DNA from: an uncultured Oscillospiraceae bacterium
Lineage (GTDB): Bacteria > Bacillota > Clostridia > Oscillospirales > Oscillospiraceae
DNA: 64,000 bases
Direction: 5' to 3'
NCBI GenBank assembly: GCA_934591845.1
Contig: CAKTPO010000002.1
Span: forward strand, 138,147 to 202,146
The notes beneath the pieces are model-generated. The model saw only the letters and a list, made by a program, of their open reading frames with translations, did no database searches and was not told the origin of the DNA. The translations under genes and the position numbers were made by a program. This document shows, piece by piece, positions 52,563 through 62,340 of this stretch. Numbering within the stretch: position 1 is the first letter of the stretch; every line of letters starts with the position of its first letter.

Positions 52563-53116
52563 ATACTCTCGGCATCCTCTTTGCGATAAATCGTAAGGAG
52601 TGTCTTTCCATACTTGTAGTCTTTGGAACGGGTGTATCCTGTAGGAGAAAAAGGCAACTCTTTCCCCAAGGGACGTTCCGTTACTATTATACCACCGGAA
52701 TGCAAAATGTCAATTTCTGTTATGCGCTTCAATGCGGTTTCCAGAAAAACTTCCGCATAGGGCGGGTCTAAAAAGATAATATCAAAAGTTTCCTGACAGC
52801 GGTTCAGATATTCCAGATAATCACAGCGTACCACGGTGGCCTGCTGGCTCAACTTGGTGCGGCGCAAGTTTTCCCTAATGAGATCGCAGGCATCCTGCCG
52901 TGCATCTGTAAATACCGCACGCTCTGCGCCCTGGCTCAATGCCTCAATGCCCAGCTGCCCGGTTCCGCCAAACAGATCCAGGACTCTGGCACCGGCCACA
53001 TCAAACCGGATGATGCTGAACAATGCCTCCTTCACCCGGTCTGCCGTAGGACGGGTAAGCAGGCCGTCAGGGGTTTTTAACTGGATACCCCGTGCTTTTC
53101 CTGTGATGACACGCAT
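52559..53116 (-). CDS. rsmD: 16S rRNA (guanine(966)-N(2))-methyltransferase RsmD
   Basis: 185 residues. The SAM-dependent fold shows VLDLFGGTGQLGIEALSQGA as motif I and the base-methylation motif IIFLDPPYAE. It modifies G966 of 16S rRNA. The N-terminus MRVITGKARG is typical. Confidence 0.94.
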   Translation of the reverse strand: MRVITGKARGIQLKTPDGLLTRPTADRVKEALFSIIRFDVAGARVLDLFGGTGQLGIEALSQGAERAVFTDARQDACDLIRENLRRTKLSQQATVVRCDYLEYLNRCQETFDIIFLDPPYAEVFLETALKRITEIDILHSGGIIVTERPLGKELPFSPTGYTRSKDYKYGKTLLTIYRKEDAESI

Positions 53117-53152
53117 ATACTTTTCTCCTAATGATTTCCTTATTTTGAAAAA

Positions 53153-54985
53153 TTATTCCTGTTCGGCCGGCTGGTTCTTGTCACGAAAATGCTGAAAAAC
53201 GGCCATTGCCGCATCCTTTGGAAGCAGCGCTTCTAATTCTGGCAGCGTGGCTTTGGATATGGCTGTCAGGGACTGGAACTTTCGTAGCAACTCCTGTTTG
53301 CGTTTGGGGCCGATGCCGGGGATGCCGTCCAACTCCGAGTAATGCAGCCGTTTGCTGCGAAGCTTCCGGTGGTAGGTAATGGCGAAGCGGTGGGTCTCCT
53401 CCTGGATATTACCGATCAAAGAGAAGATGGCCTGATTACCGTCGATACGGATTTCCTGGCCCTCAGGGGTCACCAGTGCCCGGGTGCGGTGCCGATCGTC
53501 CTTCACCATACCGAACACCGGGAAAGAAAGCCCCAGATCCTCCAAGGCCCTGACCGCCACAGCGGCATGCTGTATGCCGCCGTCGATCAGCAGCAGATCC
53601 GGTGCCTGGTCAAAGCCCTTATCCCCTGCTTTCAGGTGGGAAAATCGGCGCTTGACTACCTGATGCATGGAGGCGTAGTCATCCTGGTCGGTCAGTCCTT
53701 CCAGCTTAAAGTGTTTGTACTCGCTTTTCCGTGGTTTACCGCCCTGAAAAACCACCATACCAGCTACAATATCCGTTCCGGAAATGTTGGAAATATCAAA
53801 GGACTCCATGCGGTTTGGGGTGGGGATCGAGAGCATTTTTCCCAACGTGACCAGGGTAGCGTTGAGGCGCTCCTCCTTATCTGTCAGCCGTTGGGCTTCT
53901 TCCAGAGCGTTTTTGTTTGCTAGCTCGACCAACCGCATATTATCCCCCTTTTGAGGAACCCGGATTTTACTGCGGCGGCCATACTGCTGCTCCATGAGCT
54001 GGGAGAACAGCTCGCTGTCTTCGATTTCAAAGGGCAGCAGGACGATTTTAGGAGCAAGGCCCCGGCTTAGATAATACTGCTTCATCAGGCTGGAAACCGC
54101 TTCCTTGGGGTCTTCCGGCACAGAGAATACGTCATAATCCTTGTCCAGTAGGTTTCCGCCGCTGAAATGAAGAACAGCAAAGCAGGCTTTGACCTCCGTT
54201 TGCCCGTAACCTACAACATCCGTATCCGCCAAAGATCCGGCGGTCACCAGTTGTTTCTGGCCCAATGCTTCTACAGCATTCAGCCGATCTCGCAATGCCG
54301 CAGCCACCTCGAATTCCAGGTTATCCGCTGCTGCCAGCATGGCGGTTTTGATTTCTTCGGCAACGGTTTTGTAGTTGCCCTTCAACAGCTGCCGGGCCTG
54401 TTCCATCCGCTGGCGGTATAGAATGCTGCTGACATTCTCCTGGCACCAGCCCTCGCATTGATTCATGTGGTAATTCAGGCAAGGACGGTCCTTTCCGACA
54501 TCCCTTGGAAAAACCTTGCTGCACCCTGGAAGCTTCAAGGTCAGCCGTATGGTTTCCAGCAGATTGTGGGTCACGCTTCTGCTGCCGTAAGGCCCAAAAT
54601 ATTCCGCCTGATCGTCAGCGATTTTATTAACGATGGTAATAGTCGGATATATGGCTTTGCGATCCAGCCGCAAATAAGGATAGCCCTTGTCGTCTTTTAG
54701 AAGGATATTATATTTGGGCATATAGCGCTTGATCAGGGAGCATTCCAGAACCAGTGCCTCAAACTCACTGGCGGCGACAATGGTATCGAAATGATGGATT
54801 TTGCTGACCATCATTTTGGTTTTTGGCGTATGTGAGGCGGTGTCCTGAAAGTATTGACTGACCCTGTTTTTCAGCTTTTTTGCCTTACCGACATAGATGA
54901 CCTTGTCGTTTTTATCCCGCATAATATAGACTCCGGGGGCATAGGGCAGGGACAGGGCTTTTTTCTTCAATTCATCAAATGTCAT
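53153..54985 (-). CDS. uvrC: Excinuclease ABC subunit C
   Basis: 610 residues. UvrC makes both incisions in nucleotide excision repair. The GIY-YIG nuclease (PGVYIMRDKNDKVIYVGKAK, residues 15-40) cuts 3', a UVR motif lies near 205-240, the RNase H-like 5' nuclease begins around SFDISNISGTDIV, and a helix-hairpin-helix (IPGIGPKRKQELL) ends the protein. rsmD starts 36 bases downstream. Confidence 0.96.
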   Translation of the reverse strand: MTFDELKKKALSLPYAPGVYIMRDKNDKVIYVGKAKKLKNRVSQYFQDTASHTPKTKMMVSKIHHFDTIVAASEFEALVLECSLIKRYMPKYNILLKDDKGYPYLRLDRKAIYPTITIVNKIADDQAEYFGPYGSRSVTHNLLETIRLTLKLPGCSKVFPRDVGKDRPCLNYHMNQCEGWCQENVSSILYRQRMEQARQLLKGNYKTVAEEIKTAMLAAADNLEFEVAAALRDRLNAVEALGQKQLVTAGSLADTDVVGYGQTEVKACFAVLHFSGGNLLDKDYDVFSVPEDPKEAVSSLMKQYYLSRGLAPKIVLLPFEIEDSELFSQLMEQQYGRRSKIRVPQKGDNMRLVELANKNALEEAQRLTDKEERLNATLVTLGKMLSIPTPNRMESFDISNISGTDIVAGMVVFQGGKPRKSEYKHFKLEGLTDQDDYASMHQVVKRRFSHLKAGDKGFDQAPDLLLIDGGIQHAAVAVRALEDLGLSFPVFGMVKDDRHRTRALVTPEGQEIRIDGNQAIFSLIGNIQEETHRFAITYHRKLRSKRLHYSELDGIPGIGPKRKQELLRKFQSLTAISKATLPELEALLPKDAAMAVFQHFRDKNQPAEQE

Positions 54986-55005
54986 TGGATTCTCCCCAAA
55001 GAAGA

Positions 55006-55035
55006 GCCGCCTCTGCGTACACGGACAGAGGCGGC
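55006..55035 (-). terminator. Hairpin between ptsH-like gene and uvrC
   Basis: Arms GCCGCCTCTG and CAGAGGCGGC; on the minus strand TCTTCTTT follows, a weak T-tract. Confidence 0.55.
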
Positions 55036-55054
55036 CAGTGATGTTACCAGGAAA

Positions 55055-55315
55055 TCAATAAACGTCGCGCTGGAGCAGGGCATCCAGAGCCGTTACCGCT
55101 GCTTCCTCGTCAGCCCCAATGGCGCTAAGGGTCACGGTGGAGCCGGAGATAATGCCCAGAGACATGATGCCAAGCAAACTCTTGGCATTCATCTTCCGAT
55201 TGCCGGATTCCAGCCAGATGCTGCTCTCGAATTCGTTGGCCTTCTGAACGAAGTATGTAGCCTGCTTGTTGTGCAGACCGGACTCACAGCGAACAACAAC
55301 TTCCTTGCTATACAT
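55055..55315 (-). CDS. HPr-family phosphocarrier protein
   Basis: 86 residues from ATG 55315 behind AAAAGGAG. The HPr fold is clear: active-site His in GLHNKQATYFVQKA and the regulatory Ser in AKSLLGIMSLGI. The sequence after His differs from the usual HARPA (Lys for Arg17, Gln for Pro18). It may be a true PTS HPr or a Crh-like regulator that kept its His. No other PTS gene is adjacent. Confidence 0.85.
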   Translation of the reverse strand: MYSKEVVVRCESGLHNKQATYFVQKANEFESSIWLESGNRKMNAKSLLGIMSLGIISGSTVTLSAIGADEEAAVTALDALLQRDVY

Positions 55316-55443
55316 AACAAACACTCCTTTTCATTACACCCGAAGGGGCGCAACGGGTCTAGCCACATGATACCCTTTTTTTCGGAAAATGTCAACCGAT
55401 TCCTTTGAAAGATACAACAATTTTAACTAGGAAACACGGAAAA

Positions 55444-57822
55444 TCAGGCAAATTCCGCAATGGTAACACCGTCTTCTCCCTCCCCATATTGGCCTAATCG
55501 GAACTTTTTAATAAATTTGTTCTTTTTCAGGTCCTGCTGCACCGCAGCTCGCAGGGCGCCGGTGCCTTTGCCGTGAATGATGCGCACGGTAGACAGTTTT
55601 GCCCGCATGGCCTCATCCAGGTATCGGTCCAGAACGCAAATGGCCTCAACACAATCCATTCCCCGCAGATCCACCTCCATAGGCATGGAGGCCATTTTCA
55701 TTTCCCGGCCGGAGTGCTTGGGGCGGCCGCCCTTGGCAACATAGGGATCCTCGTTTTCCAACAAGTAGATTTCATCTGCCTTGGCGGTCATTTTCAAAAT
55801 GCCGGCCTGTAGCTGGTAGGTTCCATCCTTGTTGATGGCCAAAACACTGGCCTTGGTACCCAGTTTCAAAAGCTCAACGGTATCCCCTACCAAAATGCCC
55901 CGGGTGGCCTTGGGGCGTTCTTTTTTGGGGGCCTGGGCGCAGATCTGATCCTCGGTTTCATTGAGCATCCGCCGCAGTTCGGTTTGGCGTTGGTTGATGC
56001 CTGTGGTATCTGCGCTGGATTCCAACTGCTTGCGCAGTGCCTTCAGTTCTTCGGATGCGGCGTTGGCGGCGGTTCTGGCCTCCTCAATGATGGCCTGGGC
56101 TTCCCGCCGGGCGGATTCCATGGCCTTTTCCTTTTCCCGCTGCAGCTGCAGATTATATTCCTCGCTCTGCTGCTTGATTTTGGCGGTCTCCTGTTTCAGC
56201 CGTTCCGCCTCCAACCGAGCAGACTCCATCTGCTGCCGCTGCTGTTCCAGCTGTGTCAGCACGTCCTCAAAGTCCTTGTCGCTCTTTCCAACCAAATCTC
56301 CGGCTTCTTTCAGAATGTCCTCAGAAAGGCCCAGACGGCGGCAAATGGCGAAGGCGTTGGACTTGCCGGGAATGCCGATCAAAAGCCGATAGGTGGGCTG
56401 CAGCGTTTCCACATCAAACTCGCAGGAGGCATTGATGACCCCCTTGGTTCGCATTGCATACAGCTTTAACTCTGCATAGTGGGTGGTCGCCACCACACGG
56501 GAACCCATTTTCCGGCTGAACTCGATCAGAGCAATGGCCAAAGCCGCACCCTCGGCCGGGTCCGTTCCTGCACCCAGTTCGTCATACAGAACCAAAGTCC
56601 TGGAATCGCATTGGGCGACCACATCCACAATGGTCTTCATATGCCCTGAGAAAGTGGACAGGCTCTGGGCAATGGATTGCTCGTCACCAATGTCTGCCAG
56701 GATGGCATCAAAGGTGGACAGCACACTGCCGTCACCGGCAGGAACATGAAGTCCGCACTCTGCCATAAGGGTCAGCAGACCGATGGTCTTCAAAGTGACT
56801 GTTTTACCGCCGGTGTTGGGGCCTGTGATGATCATGGTATCAAAATCGGAACCCAGGCGCAGAGAAATGGGTACGACCTTTTTGGGGTCGATCAGCGGAT
56901 GCCGGGCGTTGCGCAGTTCTACCCTACCCTGATCGTTCATGATTGGTGCCCAGGCCCGCATCTGATAGCCCAGTTTGGCTTTGGCGAAAATCACATCCAG
57001 CTTTATAAGCATTTCAACATCCATCCGGATGTTTTCAGCATAGGCCGCCGCCTCTGCGGACAGCTCTGCCAGAATGCGCTCAATTTCCTTTTTCTCTTTC
57101 AGCTCCAATTCCCGCAGTGCGTTATTGGCGTTTACCGCAGATATGGGCTCTACAAAGTAAGTAGAACCTGTGGCAGAAACGTCATGCACCAGACCAGGAA
57201 CATCATTTTTGCATTCGGATTTTACAGGCACTACATAGCGGCCCTGGCGAATGGTGATGATGGGTTCCCGCAAAAACTTGCTGTAGGCCGGAGAGGAGAT
57301 GACCTTTTGTAGACTGTCCCGTATTTTTCCTGCTTGGATACGCATATGGCGGCGGATGTCTGCCAAGGCAGAAGATGCGGTATCGGCGATCTCATCCTCA
57401 GAAAGGATCGCACCAAAGATTCGATCCTCTAAGTATTTATTGGGGATCAGTGCATCAAACATAGGGTACAATACCGTTTTGGGGTCATCCTCTGACACAT
57501 ACCCTTTTATATTTCTGGTACAACGCAAGACCCCTGCGATCCGCAGCAGTTCAACGGGCTGTAGACTGCCGCCACGGTCTGCCCGTTCCAGACTGGCAGA
57601 TACATCGGTCACATCCGCAAAGGTAGGATTGCCCTTTCGGGTGCAGAAATCCGAGGCGGCGGTGGTTTGCGCCAACAGCTCCTGTACCGTATCCAAATCG
57701 GAATCAGGCTGCAGATGCAGGCATTGGGCTTTTCCGCCCTCACTTCCGGCGCATTGGGAAAGCATTGTAAGAACCTGCCCCAGTTCCAGCTTGGACAGGG
57801 ATTTTTCATACAATTCCGTCAT
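55444..57822 (-). CDS. mutS2: Endonuclease MutS2
   Basis: 792 residues. The MutS core ATPase carries ITGPNTGGKTVTLKTIG (Walker A) and LVLYDELGAGTDPAEGAAL (Walker B). A coiled coil covers about 510-620, and a C-terminal Smr nuclease domain (VDLRGMDCVEAI, RIIHGKGTGALR) completes the protein. MutS2 acts on branched DNA and collided ribosomes. It overlaps the recO end by 17 bases. Confidence 0.95.
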   Translation of the reverse strand: MTELYEKSLSKLELGQVLTMLSQCAGSEGGKAQCLHLQPDSDLDTVQELLAQTTAASDFCTRKGNPTFADVTDVSASLERADRGGSLQPVELLRIAGVLRCTRNIKGYVSEDDPKTVLYPMFDALIPNKYLEDRIFGAILSEDEIADTASSALADIRRHMRIQAGKIRDSLQKVISSPAYSKFLREPIITIRQGRYVVPVKSECKNDVPGLVHDVSATGSTYFVEPISAVNANNALRELELKEKKEIERILAELSAEAAAYAENIRMDVEMLIKLDVIFAKAKLGYQMRAWAPIMNDQGRVELRNARHPLIDPKKVVPISLRLGSDFDTMIITGPNTGGKTVTLKTIGLLTLMAECGLHVPAGDGSVLSTFDAILADIGDEQSIAQSLSTFSGHMKTIVDVVAQCDSRTLVLYDELGAGTDPAEGAALAIALIEFSRKMGSRVVATTHYAELKLYAMRTKGVINASCEFDVETLQPTYRLLIGIPGKSNAFAICRRLGLSEDILKEAGDLVGKSDKDFEDVLTQLEQQRQQMESARLEAERLKQETAKIKQQSEEYNLQLQREKEKAMESARREAQAIIEEARTAANAASEELKALRKQLESSADTTGINQRQTELRRMLNETEDQICAQAPKKERPKATRGILVGDTVELLKLGTKASVLAINKDGTYQLQAGILKMTAKADEIYLLENEDPYVAKGGRPKHSGREMKMASMPMEVDLRGMDCVEAICVLDRYLDEAMRAKLSTVRIIHGKGTGALRAAVQQDLKKNKFIKKFRLGQYGEGEDGVTIAEFA

Positions 57823-58588
57823 GTTTTTCTCCTAAAAAAGCTTCCCTGACAAACAGGGATTTGTAAAAATCAAGAGCCCCAAACCCACGTTCCAGCTGGG
57901 TTTGCAGGTATCCTTCTGTCAGCTGACTCAGCGCCTGAGTGGCCTTCTCTCCCAACCGGAAGGAAAAAAGCCGTTTTGGGGTGCAAAGACAGATATAGCG
58001 CATGGCTTCCAGCATTTCCGAGGTCACTGGCACACGAATTCCGGTAGACTGAGGATCCCGACAACCCTTACATTCCAGCTGTCCCTGGCTCAAATCAAAC
58101 CGCTCCGGGGCCTGACAGCCGCAAACATGGCAGCCAAACAACTCCGGCGTGTAGCCTGCCAGGCAGGCAGCCCGCAGTTCAAAGACGGCTTTGACCTGGG
58201 CTTCCGGAAGCCCCAGCTTGGACAGCGCATACAGGCAGTTCAGAAGCAGGGATTGAAGCTCCGGGTTTGGCATATCCTCCTGAGAAATCAGCTCTGTGAC
58301 CTGGGCAAAATAGCTGCCCAGAGAAAGCTGGGTCAGCTCCCGGCGCAGGCCGGAGAACAGTTCCAGGCTGTGGGCTTCGTTAATGGTGTATTTTCCATTG
58401 TATTCAAACAGCGTAAATTCACCGAAGCTTAAAAGCTGGCACGGGGCGGCAAGCGGACTGTTTTTTCGCCGCAGGCCCCGGGCCTTAATAGACAATTTTC
58501 CGTAATTCTGGGTCAGCACCGTCAACATTGCATCCCGGTCGTTGAACTCCGAAACCCGCAGGACGATGGCCCGGACGGTCAGATACAT
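57806..58588 (-). CDS. recO: DNA repair protein RecO
   Basis: 260 residues from ATG 58588 with CAGGAGGCG upstream. An OB fold covers about 1-80 (AIVLRVSEFNDRDAMLTVLT) and a zinc-binding part shows CHVCG and CKGC. RecO loads RecA with RecR. It overlaps mutS2 downstream and lies over the tail of the YqzL-like gene upstream. Confidence 0.93.
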   Translation of the reverse strand: MYLTVRAIVLRVSEFNDRDAMLTVLTQNYGKLSIKARGLRRKNSPLAAPCQLLSFGEFTLFEYNGKYTINEAHSLELFSGLRRELTQLSLGSYFAQVTELISQEDMPNPELQSLLLNCLYALSKLGLPEAQVKAVFELRAACLAGYTPELFGCHVCGCQAPERFDLSQGQLECKGCRDPQSTGIRVPVTSEMLEAMRYICLCTPKRLFSFRLGEKATQALSQLTEGYLQTQLERGFGALDFYKSLFVREAFLGEKHDGIV

Positions 58589-58682
58589 GATGCGCCTCCT
58601 GTTGCAGTGTTTGGGTATAAAGCAGATAGGCTTCCGGCGAACCGGTTTCAAGAAATAACGTCCAATAGACTTGTGACAGCAT
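58485..58682 (-). CDS. YqzL-like small protein overlapping recO
   Basis: 65 residues starting at ATG 58682 with the strong site GGGAGGGAAGG. The first 30 residues (VYWTLFLETGSPEAYLLYTQ) match YqzL, a small protein encoded ahead of recO in Bacilli and Clostridia. In this genome the frame continues 104 bases into recO in another frame, adding a tail of about 35 residues that is probably not conserved. Confidence 0.7.
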   Translation of the reverse strand: MLSQVYWTLFLETGSPEAYLLYTQTLQQEAHHVSDRPGHRPAGFGVQRPGCNVDGADPELRKIVY

Positions 58683-58746
58683 AAACCTTCCCTCCCGGGT
58701 TAGTCTTTGCGACGACAGCCGGTATTAGTCTGGGAAATGCTGGCGG

Positions 58747-59634
58747 TTACTCCCGATACCCAAAATTGCGAACCAGGAAATCACTGTCACGCCAGTTTTC
58801 CTTTACCTTGACCCAGGTGGTAAGGTAAACCCGGGTACCCATGAATTTCTCACAGTCATGGCGGGCCAGAGAGGAGATTTTTTTCAGCATCTCACCGTTT
58901 TTCCCGATGATGATTCCCTTGTGGCTGGCCTTTTCGCAGTAAATCGTGGCATCCAGATCGATGATCCCATTGTCCCGTTCGGAGAACTTGGTGATTTCAA
59001 CAGCGGTGCCGTGGGGAATCTCCTTATCCAGGCACCACAGCAGCTTTTCCCGAATAATTTCTGCCATGACCTGACGCTCCGGCTGGTCGGTGGTGGTATC
59101 TGCCGGGAACAGGAAGGGGCCTTCCTGCCCATAATCTCCGCAAAGCTTCAGCAACTCCTCTACCCCGTCACCGGTTTTGGCGGAGATGGGTACGATGGCA
59201 TCAAATTTGGCGGCTTCGGAATACTTGGCAATGACTTCCAGCAGGGTGTCCTTTTCAACGGTATCAATTTTGTTGATGACCAGGATGGCAGGACACCGGC
59301 TTGCCTGGATTTTCTGAATCAAGCCCTCCTCCTGAGGTCCGATGGAGGCGATGGGCTCCACCACCAGCAGCGTCAAATCCACGTCTGCAATGGACTCCTG
59401 GGCAATACTCACCATATAGTCGCCCAGCTTGGTTCTGGGCCGGTGGAAGCCGGGGGTATCCACAAAAACATACTGGGTATCCTGTCTGGTAACGATGCCG
59501 CAAATGCGGTTCCGGGTCGTCTGGGGCTTGTTGGAAACAATGGCGATCTTCTCGCCTACCAAGTAATTGGTCAGGGTGGACTTGCCCACATTGGGCCGTC
59601 CGCAAATGGTGATCATGGCGGTTTTTGTATTCAT
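58747..59634 (-). CDS. era: GTPase Era
   Basis: 295 residues. G motifs GRPNVGKST (G1), DTPGFHRP (G3) and NKID (G4) are followed by a KH domain (IGKNGEMLKKISSLAR) that binds the 3' end of 16S rRNA. Era helps 30S assembly. The ybeY gene lies 10 bases upstream, a normal partner. Confidence 0.96.
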   Translation of the reverse strand: MNTKTAMITICGRPNVGKSTLTNYLVGEKIAIVSNKPQTTRNRICGIVTRQDTQYVFVDTPGFHRPRTKLGDYMVSIAQESIADVDLTLLVVEPIASIGPQEEGLIQKIQASRCPAILVINKIDTVEKDTLLEVIAKYSEAAKFDAIVPISAKTGDGVEELLKLCGDYGQEGPFLFPADTTTDQPERQVMAEIIREKLLWCLDKEIPHGTAVEITKFSERDNGIIDLDATIYCEKASHKGIIIGKNGEMLKKISSLARHDCEKFMGTRVYLTTWVKVKENWRDSDFLVRNFGYRE

Positions 59635-59644
59635 AAATTCTCCT

Positions 59645-60145
59645 TTAAGTACGGCTCATGCCGGGGATCCCTGCGGCAATATCCTCTTCTCTGGCGCGCA
59701 TTTGCCGCTTCTGGGGGCCTTCATCCAAGTGGTCGTAGCCCAGCAGATGGAGCATAGAGTGGATGGTCAGATACCCAACCTCCCGCCGGGTGGTATGGCC
59801 GAATTCCTGGGCCTGGGCAATGGCCCGTTCTAAGGAAATGCACATATCTCCCAGGGGTACAAGGCCGGTGTCTGGGTCTATATACGGACTCCAATCCTGC
59901 GGAAGCTGGCCAGGGGAAAGCTCAAACATGGGAAAGCTCAGCACATCGGTGGGCTTATCTACATTTCGGGCGGTACGATTGATTTCCTGGATGCCCTTGT
60001 CATCGGTGACAAGTACGTTGATTTCACATTTCACAGGAACGCCTTCGGCTTTCAGCACAGCGTTGATACAGGTACGGATGTTGGCAGAAATTACCAGATG
60101 CTGTAATCCCCGCTGCTGGAATACCAGATTCACTTTATTTCTCAT
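59645..60145 (-). CDS. ybeY: Endoribonuclease YbeY
   Basis: 166 residues. The metal motif H-x3-H-x5-H is present as HSMLHLLGYDH, preceded by the RNTDVLSFPM-like PTDVLSFPM. It matures 16S rRNA 3' ends. It overlaps phoH by 11 bases. Confidence 0.95.
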   Translation of the reverse strand: MRNKVNLVFQQRGLQHLVISANIRTCINAVLKAEGVPVKCEINVLVTDDKGIQEINRTARNVDKPTDVLSFPMFELSPGQLPQDWSPYIDPDTGLVPLGDMCISLERAIAQAQEFGHTTRREVGYLTIHSMLHLLGYDHLDEGPQKRQMRAREEDIAAGIPGMSRT

Positions 60146-61163
60146 TTACTTTCTTCCTTTGGTATCTTCCCTGAAACTTCTGGGAAGATTTGTAGTTTTG
60201 TTCCGGTTTTGCCGCCTGTTCGTAGGCATTGATGATTTTCTGAACCAGAGCGTGGCGGACGACATCTGCTGCGGTCAGCCGGCAAATGGCAATGTCTTCC
60301 ACGCCTTGAAGCACCCGCACAGCATCCTTTAAGCCGGATACCTTATCATCCGGCAAATCGATCTGTGTTACGTCACCGGTGATCACGATTTTGGAGCCAA
60401 AGCCAAGCCGGGTCAGAAACATTTTCATCTGCTCCCGGGTGGTGTTTTGGGCTTCATCCAGAATGATAAAGCTGTCGTCCAGAGTGCGGCCACGCATATA
60501 GGCCAGCGGCGCTACTTCAATGGAACCCCGCTCCTGATATTTTTGAAAGGTTTCGGCACCCAGCATGTCATACAGCGCATCATATAGAGGCCGAAGATAG
60601 GGATCCACCTTGTTTTGCAGATCACCCGGAAGAAAACCCAGCCGCTCTCCGGCCTCTACCGCAGGCCGGGTCAGAATGATGCGGTTGACGGTTCGTTCCC
60701 GAAAAGCTGACACGGCAGCCGCCACGGCAAGGTAGGTTTTGCCGGTACCGGCCGGACCTACGCCGATGGTGACAGTATTCTTCTGAATGGCCTTCATGTA
60801 GTTTTGCTGGCCCACGGTTTTGGCTTTGATGGGCTTTCCCTTGGCTGTAATGCAAGCCACATCCTGGGCCATTTTGGCGATTTGATCTCCGTTTCCTTCA
60901 CTGACCAGGGTGATGAGGTATCGGACCCGCTGCTCATCAATGGCTTCCCCTTTGGCTGCCAGAGACAGCAGGGCTTCCAGGGTGCGAACGGCCTTGTCTA
61001 CGCTTTCCTCATCACCGGTAATTTTCAAATCGTCTCCCCGGCTTACGATGCGTACCCCCAGGGCTTCTTCGATCCGGCGCACGTTCTCATCGAAGGAACC
61101 AAATACGGCAATCAAATCCTCCACTCGGTCGGCATTTACAATTCTTTCTATTTCCTTACTCAT
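60135..61163 (-). CDS. phoH: PhoH-family ATPase
   Basis: 342 residues from ATG 61163 with AGGAG 6 bases upstream. Walker A (GPAGTGKTYLAVAAA), Walker B (FIILDEAQNT) and ITGDVTQIDLP define the family; an N-terminal KH-like part spans about 10-75. The role in RNA metabolism is poorly known. It overlaps yqfD by 8 bases. Confidence 0.94.
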   Translation of the reverse strand: MSKEIERIVNADRVEDLIAVFGSFDENVRRIEEALGVRIVSRGDDLKITGDEESVDKAVRTLEALLSLAAKGEAIDEQRVRYLITLVSEGNGDQIAKMAQDVACITAKGKPIKAKTVGQQNYMKAIQKNTVTIGVGPAGTGKTYLAVAAAVSAFRERTVNRIILTRPAVEAGERLGFLPGDLQNKVDPYLRPLYDALYDMLGAETFQKYQERGSIEVAPLAYMRGRTLDDSFIILDEAQNTTREQMKMFLTRLGFGSKIVITGDVTQIDLPDDKVSGLKDAVRVLQGVEDIAICRLTAADVVRHALVQKIINAYEQAAKPEQNYKSSQKFQGRYQRKKVNEK

Positions 61164-62340
61164 TGGCAACTCCTATCTGTTCCTGTCGGCTTCTTCCGAT
61201 AGACTCCAGGCAGCTATACAGGCCCCGGAGGGTATAGGTGTCTTCTGACAGGAATACGGTCTCCGCTGCGGTGCGCACGGTTCCGGCTACCATGGCTGTT
61301 GGAAGATAGTGTTCCGCAAAGTCTTTTAGCTCCCCAGTGGCCTCCTCCTGAGGCAGCGCTTCGGGGGTCAAATAGACTTGGGTAATATCTTCTGCTGTAA
61401 GGCCAACAGGAAGCACAAATCCTCCGGGCAGGGTCAGCGGATACTCCTGATACATTCTACCACATTCACTATCTAAAATTCCACTACTAAACCACAATTT
61501 TATACGTTTTTTTCCGAAAATCAAGTACCAGCGGCGAATGATTTTTGCTGTATCCCCTTTTTGGAGCCGATTTTCCGGAATGAGGGCCTGCAAAGAACGT
61601 TTGGTAAAGGCCACAGCCTCCCCTTGGGCTGCTTGGGAAAGGACACACAGGCCGCAATCCGTATAGCCGGAAATCAGGATCTGCCCCTTGGTAACGCTCT
61701 GTCCTGGGGCACAAAGAGCGGTTCCCCGGGTGACGGTGAGACTGTGAAGTACGCCGTCCCTAGCTGCCACAATGCTGGATACGCCCGCCGCTTCCGGCTC
61801 CTGAATGGTTTGGGCCTGCTTTTCCGCAACACGGATCACAGCTACACAGCCTTTGGTATTGACCCCTGCCCATTTGAGTTCCGGCAGCAGAGACAGGAGA
61901 TCATTTTTGATGTTCTCACTGCGGATGCCCCGACGGCGGACACCAAAGTACAGGCCGCTTTCTTCAGCCGCTGCCAAAATCTGAGCGGCGGGCACGGTAC
62001 TGTTCCCCTCCACCCGAAAAAAGAACACCCTGGTAGGGAGCCACAGCATTAACCCTACCAGAAATGCCATTCCCAGGACCAAGACAGGATGTGCTTTCAG
62101 CTTTACAAACTGCCAGAAAAGCCCTTTGCGGCGGAGGAGCCGCAGCCGTTCCCCCCGTTTCCGGGCAAGGGCTGCGGCCTTTCCGTAATCCCGTCTCCGA
62201 ACCTGAAAGCAGAGCAGCAGCCCTCCGTCCGTTGTGATATTCATCATGGGGATGAATGAAAAAGCATCCAGGGCTTGGGCCGGATCTGCTGTAAGCAGTT
62301 CCAGCTCCACTTGTCCTTCCAGAGATTGCCACAGATTCAT
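61156..62340 (-). CDS. yqfD: Sporulation protein YqfD
   Basis: 394 residues from ATG 62340 behind GGAGGTG. One membrane segment lies near residues 90-110; the outer part follows (FFRVEGNSTVPAAQILAAAE, GVNTKGCVAVIRV). YqfD is required for late forespore or envelope events in Bacillus. It is coupled to yqfC through ATGA. Confidence 0.9.
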   Translation of the reverse strand: MNLWQSLEGQVELELLTADPAQALDAFSFIPMMNITTDGGLLLCFQVRRRDYGKAAALARKRGERLRLLRRKGLFWQFVKLKAHPVLVLGMAFLVGLMLWLPTRVFFFRVEGNSTVPAAQILAAAEESGLYFGVRRRGIRSENIKNDLLSLLPELKWAGVNTKGCVAVIRVAEKQAQTIQEPEAAGVSSIVAARDGVLHSLTVTRGTALCAPGQSVTKGQILISGYTDCGLCVLSQAAQGEAVAFTKRSLQALIPENRLQKGDTAKIIRRWYLIFGKKRIKLWFSSGILDSECGRMYQEYPLTLPGGFVLPVGLTAEDITQVYLTPEALPQEEATGELKDFAEHYLPTAMVAGTVRTAAETVFLSEDTYTLRGLYSCLESIGRSRQEQIGVANE

